Source: Trametopsis cervina
Taxonomy: Eukaryota > Basidiomycota > Agaricomycetes > Polyporales > Irpicaceae
DNA length: 64,000 bases
Direction: 5' to 3'
Assembly (NCBI GenBank): GCA_022385755.1
Contig: MU278373.1
Span: forward strand, 186,001 to 250,000
Shown: piece by piece, positions 21,639 through 33,333 of the stretch
Layout of the letters: every line of letters starts with the position of its first letter
Numbering within the stretch: the first letter of the stretch is position 1
Notes under the pieces: generated by a model
What the model saw: the letters and a program-made list of their open reading frames with translations, nothing else
Databases searched by the model: none
What the model was told of the DNA's origin: nothing
Program-made: the position numbers and the translations under genes

Positions 21639-22799
21639 CTATTGAACCAAGAGCAATGAAAGCGTTTCTGTCCGACTGATTCTGCGGGATCGAGATGTTG
21701 TGGAAGCGCCATTTCCATTTCCCGAGGGTGAGAATGACGACGAAGACGAAGTGATGTTCGCAATTGAGGGACTCCTGACTAGACCCCTCCGTCCTTCTGG
21801 TAGTGCGACAGGGGTGGAAGGGGGTGTTGCAATGACGTCGGGTATTTCAGACGATGCTGTCTGCGAGATAGGGTTGGCGACTTGGGAGTATTCAAAGGCC
21901 TGTGACACCGATTGCGACTCTGCAGGCGGCTGAGATGTGGATTCCTGCCGCTGTTGGACCCTTGCATTCTGTGAAGATCTGGCTAGCGCACGCGACTTCT
22001 TCCTCTCTGAACTCGCTAATCTCCGTTTCTTCATAGTCTCTCCCATCTCATCAGTAGCCTCGTCGCCATCCCACACCTCCGGCCCATCTTCTGGCACGTA
22101 GATATCCGAATCTGGAATATCCGTTGGCAATGGGTCGCCATAGAACTGGATACGAGCGGCCGCTCGATAGTTGCACGAAGGTTTAGGCCGCTTGATCGCC
22201 ACACGAAATGGATGTGGCCCATTCGGCCGAGCCTCGTATCCCTCCAATCTCTGCCAATCTTCAGACGTCCAATGCCTCTTAGCCTCCTCCTGTGTAACCA
22301 AGCCAACGTCGAGAAGGCGTCGTAGAATCTTGCCGGGCAGTTCGAAGCACGTTTCAGATGGTCGGCGGATGTGCATATCATGAGACAACAAGGATATGAA
22401 GGGATCCCTCCACACCTCAGGGACTCTTCCGACACCTGGCTTGGGATCCTCATGGGCAAAGTCGCGAACCTTAACACCATACTGCTTGGCTGTCCTCACA
22501 AAGTCCTCGCCCTCCTGGTCGATTATTTCTGTAGGGACGGGGGAGGGAGGCCCGATGTCAGGGCCCAGATCAGGAGATGTGTGTATAGACGGGAGGGTCG
22601 AAAGGGAGAGCTGGTAAGGCATGCGCTTGCCAGGCTGCGAGGTGGACATCTCTACGACGTCCACTCTGGTAGGAGAAGGGGTATCAACGGATATCTTCGA
22701 ACGCTTCCGTTTTAAAGGCGATGGGGTGACCGGACACCCTAGCTCAGATTTCTGAGTGATTATTCGCGATCCTGAGGGGTGGCCAAATGAAAGGGACAT
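21639..22799 (-). CDS. Conserved fungal protein of unknown function
   Basis: Single exon, 386 aa, with a clear ATG at 22799. The centre (about 90-245) looks folded, with a Trp/Pro-rich stretch: RVPEVWRDPFISLLSHDMHI, FELPGKILRRLLDVGLVT, HWTSEDWQRLEGYEARPNGP and IYVPEDGPEVWDGDE. The N-terminal 85 residues are Ser/Pro-rich with basic patches (SPLKRKRSK) that could be a nuclear signal; the C-terminal 130 are Ser/Gln-rich and probably disordered, with the basic cluster MKKRRLASSERKKSR. I recognise no named domain. A nuclear regulatory role is only a guess from composition. A further 3' exon is possible. Confidence 0.7.
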   Translation of the reverse strand: MSLSFGHPSGSRIITQKSELGCPVTPSPLKRKRSKISVDTPSPTRVDVVEMSTSQPGKRMPYQLSLSTLPSIHTSPDLGPDIGPPSPVPTEIIDQEGEDFVRTAKQYGVKVRDFAHEDPKPGVGRVPEVWRDPFISLLSHDMHIRRPSETCFELPGKILRRLLDVGLVTQEEAKRHWTSEDWQRLEGYEARPNGPHPFRVAIKRPKPSCNYRAAARIQFYGDPLPTDIPDSDIYVPEDGPEVWDGDEATDEMGETMKKRRLASSERKKSRALARSSQNARVQQRQESTSQPPAESQSVSQAFEYSQVANPISQTASSEIPDVIATPPSTPVALPEGRRGLVRSPSIANITSSSSSFSPSGNGNGASTTSRSRRISRTETLSLLLVQ

Positions 22800-23572
22800 G
22801 AGCGAGAACGTGCTTAGATTCGATGGCCTCTAGATATCGCAAGGCTTGTTTAGTTTGTGGATAGCGAATAAGGTAGCGGTTTAAACGCTGCGCGCGCGGG
22901 GGATGGAAAGACAGTTGCTGAGCCGCGGATGTAAAGGTTGGCAACGGCTACAGTGGCCTTATAAGAGACAGGTGAGTGAGTGGAAAAAGGTGGCCGTTGA
23001 CAAAACAGAGTCAACGGGACAACAGTGGGTATTACGTAAGCCGTCGGAGATGCTGGGATCAAAACACATTCCACTATGCAGGCGGAGATTGAATCGTTAA
23101 TTTCAAATATTGACCAGGTTCCCCCGCGAAAGTAAGGCGACCGTTGAAAATTCAGCCTGAAAATTCGACGGTTCGCATCACCAGTATGACTCGTCTCTAC
23201 AACATTATCATTATTCTGTACCTAAAAGCGGACAGAGCCGGAGCCCCAACTCCAGCAGCATCCACAGTTCGCCTACATGTAGGCGAACTGTGGATGCTGC
23301 TGGAGTTGTACACAAGGACCGGACCCTTATTCAGAACATGGACAGTGCGTCTGTTGTCGTTATAGGAGTATATGGTCATATTGTCCCATATACATTTGAC
23401 CCATACCCATAAGGTTGAGCACGCCAGATAATATCCACGCATCGTTTATCATATCACCGACTCATTATGGCCGTTTACAATTGGACATTATCTGGCAATA
23501 ATTTGTTGCCGTTCACGGCCATGGCCTCTAAGCTACACGGGAGAATTCTACGTCAACGCATTGGTCCATGTT
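22800..23572. other. Intergenic containing the 62-bp palindrome
   Basis: Lies between the bromodomain gene's 3' end and the start of the downstream leftward gene. Apart from the palindrome (23247-23308) no gene or repeat was recognised. Confidence 0.5.
23247..23308. repeat. Perfect 62-bp palindrome with no spacer
   Basis: Two 31-nt arms are exact reverse complements and meet at ACATGT (centre 23277/23278). The left arm starts CAACTCCAGC and the right arm ends GCTGGAGTTG. Identity stops abruptly one base outside each arm. Transcribed either way it would fold into a 31-bp hairpin with only a minimal loop. Confidence 0.95.
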
Positions 23573-26093
23573 TTATGTCCGAGTTACAGTAGGCACAATA
23601 TGTCTGATAGTCTCTGGCACTAGTTCTGGGGGTAGTCGCGAGATCTTATCCAAAGGAGCCCTCTTTGCCAAGGCCAGCAGCTGCATGCGCAGATCCTTTA
23701 GCGCGGAATCCTCAATATCCTTCTTGTCTTGTTCAGCATCCTCCATCTTCACATCCCCATCGCTCTGCTCCTCCTTCTTGATATTCTGGGCCATGCGAAC
23801 AATAAGGTCGGCGGAATGATTTAGCGCGTACTGTAGCATGCCCGGTGTGTCTTGCTGCGGCCCCTCGATATTCTGCGCTTCCTCGTGAGACTCAATCGCA
23901 AAGGCCAGATACTGCATCGGATGCGCCGAGCCATCGGCCAGTGCACGCTCCTTCTCTGCCTCGAGTCGTTTTCTGTCCTCTATTCGTTTCTGTTTCTGCT
24001 CCTCCGCAAACCTCTTCCCTGCCCAGTCATTGTCGGCCAAGAAAAGCTCGTCAGGTTGGTAAAGAAGAGCGGCCATATCCAATTGCTCGAGCTGGATCTT
24101 GCGGAGTTCAACTAGTTGGCGGGCAACTTGTGGTAGAGCATGAAGGGAATCGTTTACACGTGCGGATGTGGATGGGTCTACCGGTAGCTTAAAATTGTGC
24201 AGCAGTTTGGCGGTATCTCGGAGAAGTCGATGACGACCATCGGTCAAAGGGTCTATGACGTTCTCCTCAACGTATTGGGATAGCGGCATACCCAGCGCCT
24301 GATATCCAGAATCACCCACCTGATGTATACGTGAGTACGCAATATAACTATCAAGAGAAGCCAAATCACCTCGGCATGGGGGTTGCTCACAAACTGCGCA
24401 AGGCTGCGAATATACGCAAATCCGTCAACACCGCCATATACCATGTCCTTTATGTATTCCTCTGCCTGTTTCCCTCTCCGCGCCCAATATCCCTCCTCCG
24501 TAAGGTCAAGATCGTCACTGGCATGCGCAGGGTTGGCAGGGGCTGTGCGATCTACAGTTCGCCTGATGGCAGTGAACATATGTGGTTCGGATCCTAGGCT
24601 CTGACCAACTTCCGACAAGCCATATTCGCGGGCCAGTTGTTCTTGTAAGGTTGCGAGGGTGCCGTAGTCACATATATGGTGTTCTCGAGGGTTTTTCCAG
24701 GATGGAATCGTCTCCTCAGTGTCAAGGGTAGCATCACGCCGTCGGGCGGGGGCATTGCGCGAGATTGTCCAATACTTCCGCTTCTTCCCTACTGTCTTGG
24801 GGGTCGCTGGCCTTGGATCTTCGTATACATGCCGATTAAAAGGCAAAGTTGAGGGTCCAGGAAACCGAGGATCGACGGATGGATATAAAGGTTGTAGCAG
24901 GGGTTTGGTCTGCGGTTCGGGGAGGAAAATTGATAAAATCGAGAAGGGGTCCTCCACTGCGGTCATATTAGGAATACTGTGAGATGAGCTTTCCGGATTA
25001 TGATAACGGACCTTCTGGGTAGTCAAGGCTGCCCTCCGCAGTGTAGGGCGGCCCAGACTTCTCTATTCTCAATCGCTCCTTCTTCGTACGGTACCGTTTG
25101 CCTTTGCCCCGCTCGTCTCAGCTTCAAGACAAAATTGCACGAATGATACACAAACTTACCTTTCAGCTTTAACGACAGCATAAGCTCGGCCCAATCAGAG
25201 CCTGGGGGAAAGACACCGACGCCGTCCTTGTATCCAGGCAGATGCCCGTCGGGCTCTAACGAATCCGAAACCATCCCCGGCTGCTTCTTGCCCTTCCCAT
25301 TCCGGCGGACAAGAGGTGTTTGCACTGACGAAGCAGACGGCGATCTAGCACGAGAACTACGGTCGACTTCCATCGGTGTGCCCCTCACATCCTCGCCTTC
25401 CACACTTGCTCGAAAGTCGGCTTCATCCTCTTGCTCCACATCAATGTTCCAATCACCCTCATGCTCTATTACAGTTGCCGCAGCCCTGTTTATATGATCC
25501 ACTGCATACTGTTCAATACGCTCAGCTTCTGAATGGTAGATAGTCCCAGGGGGGTTGAACGCCTTGGCGTTCCCAGTGACCAGACGAACATCGTTCTGCA
25601 AAAATGATCAATCCGCGTTGCATGGTGTGCATAGGGGAAGATCCACTTACAGCAAACTCCTCTAATGACCGATACCGTCCCTTCGCCACCTTCTGCGAGA
25701 TAGTACCAAAATCCATGGGGTTTTTGACGACATCTTGATAGCCCGGTACAAGTGTCTGATCCACAGGTTGAAGAAAGAAAGCGTAATCGTCCTTCCTGTC
25801 AGACGTGCATGTTAGTAATGGTCTTATGGTATTTCTGGTGACAAGATATACTTTTTAATCTGCGAGATTAGCTTACTGAGGACCTCCTTGAGCGGTTTGA
25901 GCTTCACTGGCCTCGAGATCTTCGGTCCTTCAGGATCTTGGGATGCAATGCGCCTGGTGACCTTCTTCTTCCCCTTCAAGCCTTTGACTGCACTGAGGGG
26001 AGGAAGCACAAGCCTAAGACCGGTCTTGACACTCGCATTCTGGGAGCTCTCAGGCTGTATAGCGTCGTTTGAAGTGAAGTGGATGTTTTGCAT
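23573..26093 (-). CDS. Bromodomain protein of BRD7/BRD9 type
   Basis: At least six exons. The N-terminal 65 residues are basic (SAVKGLKGKKKVTRR). The bromodomain follows: PLKEVLSKLISQIKKKDDY, PGYQDVVKNPMDFGTI, GRYRSLEEFANDVRLV and NAKAFNPPGTIYHSEAERI, where the Asn of AFNPP is the acetyl-lysine-binding residue. Then comes an acidic linker and a long C-terminal part (GSDWAELMLSLKLKGKRYR onward) that resembles the region following the bromodomain in BRD7/BRD9, ending with the DKISRLPPELVPETIRHI segment. Such proteins are nuclear acetyl-histone readers in SWI/SNF-class remodellers; that assignment is by family only. Introns lie near 24315, 24970, 25140, 25630 and 25830, all closing in frame. The ATG at 26093 gives the cleanest start; an in-frame extension to 26141 exists. 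Confidence 0.88.
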
Positions 26094-26664
26094 GTGTGTA
26101 AGGCTGCTCAGGCATTTTCGGCGCGGCCGGCCGCCTAGCATCTACCGGCGACACCGGACAGTGTAGGTGGCCTCTTCCGGCGAACGGCCTCTTCCGGACG
26201 GTCGCTTATGTGCCCAGTGTGGGAATGTGTCCGGCCAATATTGGCCATATAAATAAATGACGAGTTGTCCTTGTCTACAATACTCTCGTTGCATCCTCCG
26301 ACGGCTGCCTTGACACAGTAATCCAGGTAAGCAACAGCCTTCTAGATATGTATTGCGCTTTCTGCGAGACTCATACTGGCGAAGAAGTGTTTTTGACAGC
26401 GCCTCTGGTGGGGCTGTGCGAACTCATACCCGAGTAGTAATTGTTGTTGTCAGCGTCTGGCACTTTCGACATCAACTTGGGAGGAATCTTATAAAAGACA
26501 GGCCTTCACAACGTCCAACTGGAAGAGTTGTTTCAAGCTCACATAGGGTTTGAAGCAAACTTCGAGTCGGTACATGATCCCATCCCATCCACATATAATC
26601 CGACATCTCTACCAAGTGACGACCGTCATCATCCCACCCTCGACGCATCTCCTTCCTCACTATC
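26094..26664. other. Divergent promoter region
   Basis: Spacer between the bromodomain gene (leftward) and the nucleotidyltransferase-like gene (rightward). It contains ATATAAATAAAT near 26247, and GT...AG signals between about 26326 and 26440 could be a leader intron of the rightward gene. No coding signal. Confidence 0.4.
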
Positions 26665-27805
26665 ATGTCTCGCCACCTTCCAGAACACAATCAGGTGCTC
26701 CTCACCTACACCTTCCTCCACCAAGTTCTTGATGACCTCTCTGACCGGCTCCTCCAATATTTCGGTCGAACTGTACGCCTCGTGATACATGGCGGCGCTG
26801 TCATGGTACTCCACGCCAATCTCAGGTGTCGACAGAACACCCGCGACGTTGACTACCTTCACAGGTCGTTTGAGGCCGAGTGGAAGGCGCGAGGGGTGGC
26901 CGACGCTGGCGTGAGGCTCAATGCCTGCATCGCAGCTACTGCGGAGCGTTTTGGACTCGGGCTAGATTGGATGAATGCACACGCTGACGTTGCTCTCCCA
27001 ATGGCATACAAGTGAGTCATTCGCTCCCGTTTCTCACCCACAATGCTCACCTAACCCTTCTAGTCAATACTCACAGCTATATGACCCAATATATACCGAT
27101 GCCGTCACGCCAACTAATATGGCCCTCAACACGGTGTACAAGTCCCACGGCTTGCAGTTAATTGGCGTGAGCTGGTCCTGGGCTGTCGCTCTGAAACTCG
27201 TACGATATCAGAAGGATGACCCACAGGATATCGCAGCCATCCTGAAGTACGGATCTCAGTTGAGAGGTTTGCAGTGGACCCGACAAATTATGGAGGATTG
27301 GCTTCTCAACATGTGCTCGCCGATGGGCTATGCGCAGTATCCGATGGACCAGATTGAGCAGACGCGGCAGAAGATGCGAGACGCGGTTCACCGTGCACAA
27401 GCATTGGCATGGCCTTCCCAGCCTCCTCCGTCAGTTGCAATCGTCCAGCCCGGTATGATACTTGAACGGCCCACCACTACACATCCTACTATGTTGGGTC
27501 ATCCCTCCGCACATAATCCGCACGGACACCTCCGCCATCGCACTAAGTCATTCTCCAACATCGCTTCTCGCACTTCCCGCCCTCTAGTGGCCACCTCATC
27601 CATGCCTTCTCTTCCAGTGTCACACGCCTCATCCCATATGACGATGCCCGCCGTTCACGCCAGTGCTCAGTCGTCAACGGTATCCTCCATTCCGCCCATG
27701 CAGCTTCCTCCAGGATTCGTCCCATATCACGTTTCTGCCCCACCCATCAATCATTTTGTCGGACAGCATTCGGGCTTGTCGCAGCGTCTCAGGATCCAGA
27801 CGTAG
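26665..27805 (+). CDS. Nucleotidyltransferase-fold protein (DUF6036-like), function unknown
   Basis: Two exons (26665-27011, 27064-27805) encode 362 aa. The N-terminal half has a minimal nucleotidyltransferase pattern: VRLVIHGGAVMVLH (the Gly-Gly loop) followed by CRQNTRDVDYLHRS, whose Asp-x-Asp-like TRDVDY could bind metal, then DWMNAHADVALPMAYNQYSQ. Exon 2 continues the fold with LNTVYKSHGLQLIGVSWSWAVALKLVRYQKDD and DIAAILKY, matching the helix arrangement of DUF6036/AbiEii-like proteins, as I recall them. The C-terminal 140 residues are Pro/Ser/His-rich and disordered. Catalytic activity and substrate are unknown. Confidence 0.65.
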
Positions 27806-29236
27806 GATCTCGGTTCACCGTGCGCCACAGACAGCCCGCTGTTTGTGTGCGGCTTCCCGTTTTCCTGGTTTGGTCTCCATCATCAAGGACTTTTACGTTT
27901 TGACCGGCTGTATCGCTATCACCCTCTTGGGCTCATGGACTTCCGCATTATCGCTTACTCGCATGGCTATTTATCTTGTCTATTATCTACATTACTCATA
28001 ACCTCTACATCTCACCTCATGTCTTGTAGATGCTTCAGCTACACATCGCCCGGATTCACTGCTCCTCTATGCTTTGCACGACTCTTACTTGCTCAATTTA
28101 CTTCACGATTTGTACGATAGACTTCCTTCTAAAAGTCGCCCTCCTGTTCACGAAATACAACGAGATTATAATGATAGCTACGACTCTAATGATAGCCCAC
28201 GTTTTGCGACTACAATGCTCTGGTTTGCTATGATAGATCCGAAAATCGAGTACGTATTGAATACACCTAACAGCACCCTGTTTGACATTCACCGGTCAGG
28301 ACGTACCGCAGGCACATCGCCGTCCCAACGCTCTAAGGGCAATGCTCGGTGATCGCTGCATTACACCACCGAAAACCTAGCAATACACTATATACGCCAC
28401 GCCTGGTCATCGAGCGGTAGAGCAGTGCCATCCAGATAAATTGAAAACGTGCCGCAGCCCGCTTCGCCTCAACAACGTGTAACTGTCAAGTGTCGATGAT
28501 CAGGTGCCCGCTACCGTATACACATAACAGGAACCTTGTACTGCACAGCTTCAACGCAACACCCGAGAATTATGTTTGACACCCAGATTGGTGTGCCTTT
28601 GTACCTCGAGGCTACGGCGTGGGGTGCGATGTGTGCGTTTACGGCAGGCACTATGTTGGTCGGGTATAGCCTTATTCCATTTCGTCGAGCGAACGAGCGA
28701 ATGAACGGGACGGACTCGGGAGGCTGAAAGCGTCATAGCCTGCGACGAAGCCAAGGTTCAGACGATAGGGGCAATGCGTCCAGCCCTGACTCACCCAAAT
28801 ACGAGCGTGGCGTAGCGCGCGATGTAATGAACGATATCTGGTCAGTTGGTCGTACCGATGAAGCTGATAATGCGGTGGCCGAGATGGCGATGAGGATCGC
28901 AGGACGGTAGAAGCGGGTGATTAGGCTTGGGGGAATGATCGGGTGGGTGGATAGGTAGATAGGTGGAAGTCACGGGCATTGTCAGAAGTGCAGTGGTGAC
29001 GCTGCGACACCATCTTCGGGCAGAAGTGTATGGCTCGGAGGAGCACGATCTGTGCTTCGGACAATAGGGCCTCTTCCAGATATCATAGTAAGCTTGTGGT
29101 CAGCATCACGATAGAGATAGATAGCCGCACGCCGGCGCACCGAGGTGGCGACGATAAATATTTTACAATCCAATAGCTTACAGACATAGTGATCGTCCAG
29201 CGATGTCCTTCTAGCTCTACTGAACAGGCTGTACGT
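27806..29236. other. Intergenic between convergent genes, about 1.4 kb
   Basis: No gene recognised. A short simple-sequence run of GGTGGATAGGTAGATAGG type lies at about 28945-28967. A 51-codon ORF starting at 28572 contains a hydrophobic patch but no other support. Confidence 0.45.
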
Positions 29237-30887
29237 TCACTGTATCCTATCCCATTGGCGCATGCATGAATAACCGTCGTAATCTGTACTGATATCAGCT
29301 GTGGGTTCGAAGCCGAGATATCCGCCAACATACCAAAGCTGCGCGCTGGATCGCAGCCGCATTTGTTTTTGGCCCATAGCCCCTCGCCTTTAGGGCAGTG
29401 GATGTATGGGTTGTGCTCATAGCCGATGTCGTCGAAGAAGTGAATCTGATCTTTGCGCGCGAACAGCGCTGCGCCGATGCTGTGGACGGGCGCGTCTCCC
29501 CATCTCTGGCAGACCGATATGTCAGTGGAATCCGGGGATATGGCTGTCTGGAAATGACAAACCTCGTAGTAGAACCCGCCTGTGGCGTCGAGGTAGTCGA
29601 AGAACTTGGTGTAGGCCTCGCCGCGCCAGAAGTCCATGTCAGCAATCTCGAAATTGCTCCAGACTGTGTTATGCGTCAATAAGCTGGTAACATTTACATG
29701 ATGGAGGACGTACAGTGACAGAGGTTGAAGGAATTGCCACCGTCATCAGACATGTAGCCCATGGCGTTCTGCGGGTTGATGTATTCCGGGTGCTCGCCGA
29801 TAAATTCTTCACGCTATCAGTCAGTACGACAGAATAGGAAGCATTAACGATGACTCACTCTTGACCGTTGACCACAACGTCGGAATAGTCGCAAAGTATT
29901 CATACATGGTAATCACAAAGCCTGATGTGGAACCTTAGCTGGTTGCATACACAAGGTTAGATGAGACGCACTGTAGACTTTGCCGTTGTCCTCCATAAAG
30001 CGGAAGGGATCATAACTGACATCGCAATGGAAATGTACATCAGGTCTGGCAGCAGTACGTGAGCTGGAAATACAATAACAAAGTTAGATTTATGCTTACT
30101 CGACGCGCCAGTACCATCTGTATTTCAAAACGGCTGGATGCCGGAAGAAGAACTACAGTTGATATGTCAGAGGCAGATCACCTTGAGAGAGTTACAACGC
30201 ACTCCCGAATTGAATCGGCACATGTTCCGATAGGATACGCTTCCTGCGAAACTCTATGAGGGAGGGCAACCGAGAGGAAGGGTATGTAGGAACGTACCTC
30301 CATAGATGATATTATCAGCAACCATCTTCTCCCGTCCCGCCCTTGCTTTGTCCTCGTCTATCCAGTCAGGCTGGAACCAATGGTCGTGCGGAACTTGTTC
30401 AAAGACCACAGGACCAGAGACTACGTTCCCCACCCGCGTTTTGAACTCCTCCGTGAACGGCTCGTCATTCAAAAAGGTCCATGGGTAGTTGTATTGGTGG
30501 TTGAACCTGTCCTCTAACTCACGTACACTCCTGAGTGCGCTGTCCGCATCACTGTTCCTCGCCAACATCAACAGAGTTGCATTCGCTCTCCTGGTGGCAT
30601 TATTATTCACGGGATGGGAGTTCACCGGAGGATGATTTGCGGCAGGCGGTGGTGGGTTTGACAGGACGACGTCGTCAATTGGCACGGAGTTTTGAGAATT
30701 CGCCCAAGGCAGCTTCGAAGAGATGGTCGAAATCGACGTGGCCTTGCCATACTCTTCGTGCGTGAAGCTCAGGATTGAGTGCAAGCCGATCTGCGCTGAG
30801 AATTAGTCCGTACTTCGAGAAGCAGAGCTGCGCAATACACACGATGACCAGAACCACGAGCAGCACGTAGCGAGCCGTGGTGTTCAT
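29237..30887 (-). CDS. KRE2/MNT1-family alpha-1,2-mannosyltransferase (GT15)
   Basis: A multi-exon gene whose conserved blocks join in frame. The start at 30887 gives MNTTARYVLLVVLVIVCIAQ, a single signal-anchor typical of type II Golgi enzymes. A stem follows, then ATLLMLARNSDADSALRSVR, LEDRFNHQYNYPWTFLND, HWFQPDWIDE, IYGG joined to SVSYRNMCRFNSGFFFRHP, YRWYWRVEPDVHFHCDV, DPFRFMEDNGKVYSFVI, MGYMSDDGGNSFNLCHFWSN, FFDYLDATGGFYYERWGDAP, HFFDDIGYEHNPY and CGCDPARSFDYDGYSCMRQW, stopping at 29237. GT15 enzymes use GDP-mannose and manganese to extend O- and N-linked mannans in the Golgi; the EPDVHFHCD stretch contains the metal- and nucleotide-binding region. Family assignment is secure; which yeast paralogue it matches is not. 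Confidence 0.93.
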
Positions 30888-31450
30888 TGCTATGACCGTG
30901 TGACGCTCGGTACGTGCGATATGTTCTCACCGGGACCCGCTCGTCGTGTGACCTTGGGTGTTGTGTGAACCCACGTAGCGGTTGCAGTGCAGGACGGGAA
31001 GAAGGGCTGGTCGCCTAACAGCAGAGCGAGGCGCGTACACGTATACCGGAGTTTTTATCAGTTGGAATCTGAATTCAAGATACAACGCGCGAATGGTGAG
31101 TATTGTCCTCCAATGGGATGCTCAACGTCATTGAATTTCTACTCTAAGTGGTGGGAGGCATTGCACGTAAAACGTCAGGCGCAGACATCATGACGGAACA
31201 GTCATGCGCATGTCAATGCTACCACTACTAATAATAGCGCCCTGTCTCAAGTACGTTATGCGTAGCGGGAGCTATTGACGTGGGGATCTTTGTGAGATGT
31301 ATGGAGATGTATAAACAACGACTGAGAAGTTACAGTGAAAATATGAGCCCACACTTCAGTGTCCAGCTGGTGAGGCCTACAGGTGTCAACTGGTGAAGAC
31401 AGCTGGAGAACATACACTGACATAAAGAAAAGATGTATCAAGTGCGGCCA
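30888..31450. other. Intergenic, about 0.56 kb
   Basis: Promoter of the mannosyltransferase gene and the 3' flank of the AlkB-like gene, which has the same orientation. Nothing else was seen. Confidence 0.5.
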
Positions 31451-32412
31451 CTATTCTGTCACAGACTCGTTGGTGGTAAGATGGAAAACATCAAAGCCCT
31501 CACCGTAAGAAGCCTCCCAATCGAACACACTTGAATGGTTCTCCGTGCCAAACGCAGCAAGTAACCTCTCCGCCTCAGGGCCTCCATTGACGACCGGTCT
31601 CGCGTCATCCTTCGTCTTCCCCTTCGCACCCTGGCCCCATATAAGCTTCTCGTCCTGCGATATGAAGGTCCCGATATGGCGGAACGTCAGACTGATGCGT
31701 TCACCGTTGTTGTACAGCTCGTCCTCGTCTTTCACATAGTTAAGACGGTTGTCGTGCTTTATCGAGTGCTGCCATTTCGCGTTCGTGTCCAGCCCGAGGA
31801 CGAACATCGAGTTGTGCGGCAGTTTCACGCGCTGGACCTCGCGTTTTCCATCCGGCTTGACCTCTTTGGTACGAAGCGTCATGTGTCGGCGTGCGCCCAA
31901 ACTCACGTTCACGATGCGCGAGCTGCGCACGACGTCGACCGTCTTATCCGAGTGCTCCGAGATGAAGTCTGCGCCGCTGCGATAGTGCTGAATCAGGACG
32001 TGATTCACCGGATGCTGGAGCACCTTCTGGACATGCTCGCGAATGAGGGACACCGTGGGCGAGAACGGCAGCAGCGGAGGCGACTTGTCAGAGGGATGTC
32101 TGTAGATTGGAAAACTAGATTCAAGTTGTCCAATGAGCGACTGGACGTCTGTAGATGATAGTAAGCCACCTACCTTCCGTCATGCATAACCTCGCCCTCC
32201 TGCGCGACAAGCCTGGGCACCTCCCCACCTCGGTGCTTCATGACTTGCCATTGCACCTCTTTCCGCAGTCTTTCAAACGCAGTCTCTGCGAGGTCCGGAG
32301 GTAGAATGCTGAGCACGAGCTCTGTGTCCCCTTCCCCAATCTGTTCATCTTCTCCAACGAAAACTCTCTCATGTGTCCTTCCCCTTGATGATCGGTAATC
32401 TGTTGAGGCCAT
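31451..32412 (-). CDS. AlkB-like 2-oxoglutarate/Fe(II) dioxygenase
   Basis: Two exons (32412-32174, 32114-31451) with a 59-nt intron give 300 aa. The join restores FPIYRHPSDKSPPLLPFSP, which immediately precedes the catalytic fold. The motif HSD in DFISEHSDKTVD supplies the first iron ligands (H-x-D), KWQHSIKHD the distal His, and RISLTFRHI the Arg that binds 2-oxoglutarate. SSRIVNVSLGARRHMTLRTK lies between, as in AlkB homologues. Such enzymes remove alkyl groups from DNA, RNA or protein by oxidative demethylation. It is closest in feel to fungal ALKBH2/3-type proteins, but the substrate is not decided by sequence. No targeting signal is evident. Confidence 0.88.
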
Positions 32413-33333
32413 GAGTCGTTGCGGTGAGAGTTTAGAACAGAAGAGTCAGTGTGGAATCGCTATACATGCGAGAGACATGAGATGACTCGAGTAGTGGCGA
32501 TGCACCACGTCAGACAACACGTCAAGGGTATCTGGCAGATAGCACTGTCCAGTAAATTGTATGATGGACCGTTCTGAGTTAGAGGGTCTCGGGTTAACCG
32601 CCGTGGCCTTCGCGACGAGGACACCAACGACCGCATTAGGCAGTTATAGTGATACATGACTTGCACATCAAAATAAACTCCAGCTTCTGAGAGCCTCAGC
32701 CAGTAGTAAGATGGTCTCAAGGTTGGATAGGTTTTGTTTCATCCCACTAAACTACTATTTGCCCAGCCGTCATTCATATCCGGATCAGAGCAGGACAGTC
32801 CATTGCGATGCTTATATCGTTAGCGTAGGTGCATAACAGCATATGTATTGGGCTTTTAGAATAGATGGCTACTGGTAGTATAGACGAAACATTGCACACA
32901 GATATCTACATGAAACATTTGCGTCGGTACAACCAAGAGCAGGGTCAAGGTAACTAGGTATTTGCGGAGCAAGTATGTATGTATGTTGATTGGCGGAAAC
33001 CGTATGTAACACGTCGTGGTAGGTACGGGCGGGTCAGGGGTGTCGCAGGTGGTGTAAGAGAGACAGGGTGCCAAAAGCGGCAGAAGGTAGACTAAGGCTA
33101 AGCTGTGTAAGGGGATAAAAGTTCTATGATGCAAGGAAAACCGGAAAATGCAATGCGGACGACAACACGAACGAGCAAACGTATGCACAGCGCGAAGATA
33201 ATAGGCAAATAAAGATCAGCTCCTCCGAGCTCGGGTCCGGCGGGTGCTCGGGCATAGACATAGTGTTAAGGGTTGGGCAGAGGGGTTTGCGGGATCGGCG
33301 GTGCAGACTTGGATAACAGCAGCCTCGAGGTGA
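32413..33333. other. Intergenic, about 0.9 kb
   Basis: Promoter of the AlkB-like gene plus the 3' flank of the large membrane-protein gene. ORFs here are short and composition-driven. Confidence 0.5.

Noticed and set aside
28410..28450. tRNA-like fragment (GAGCGGTAGAGCAG)
   Set aside because: It resembles a D-arm but there is no acceptor stem, anticodon arm or T-loop GGTTCGAATCC in the right place.
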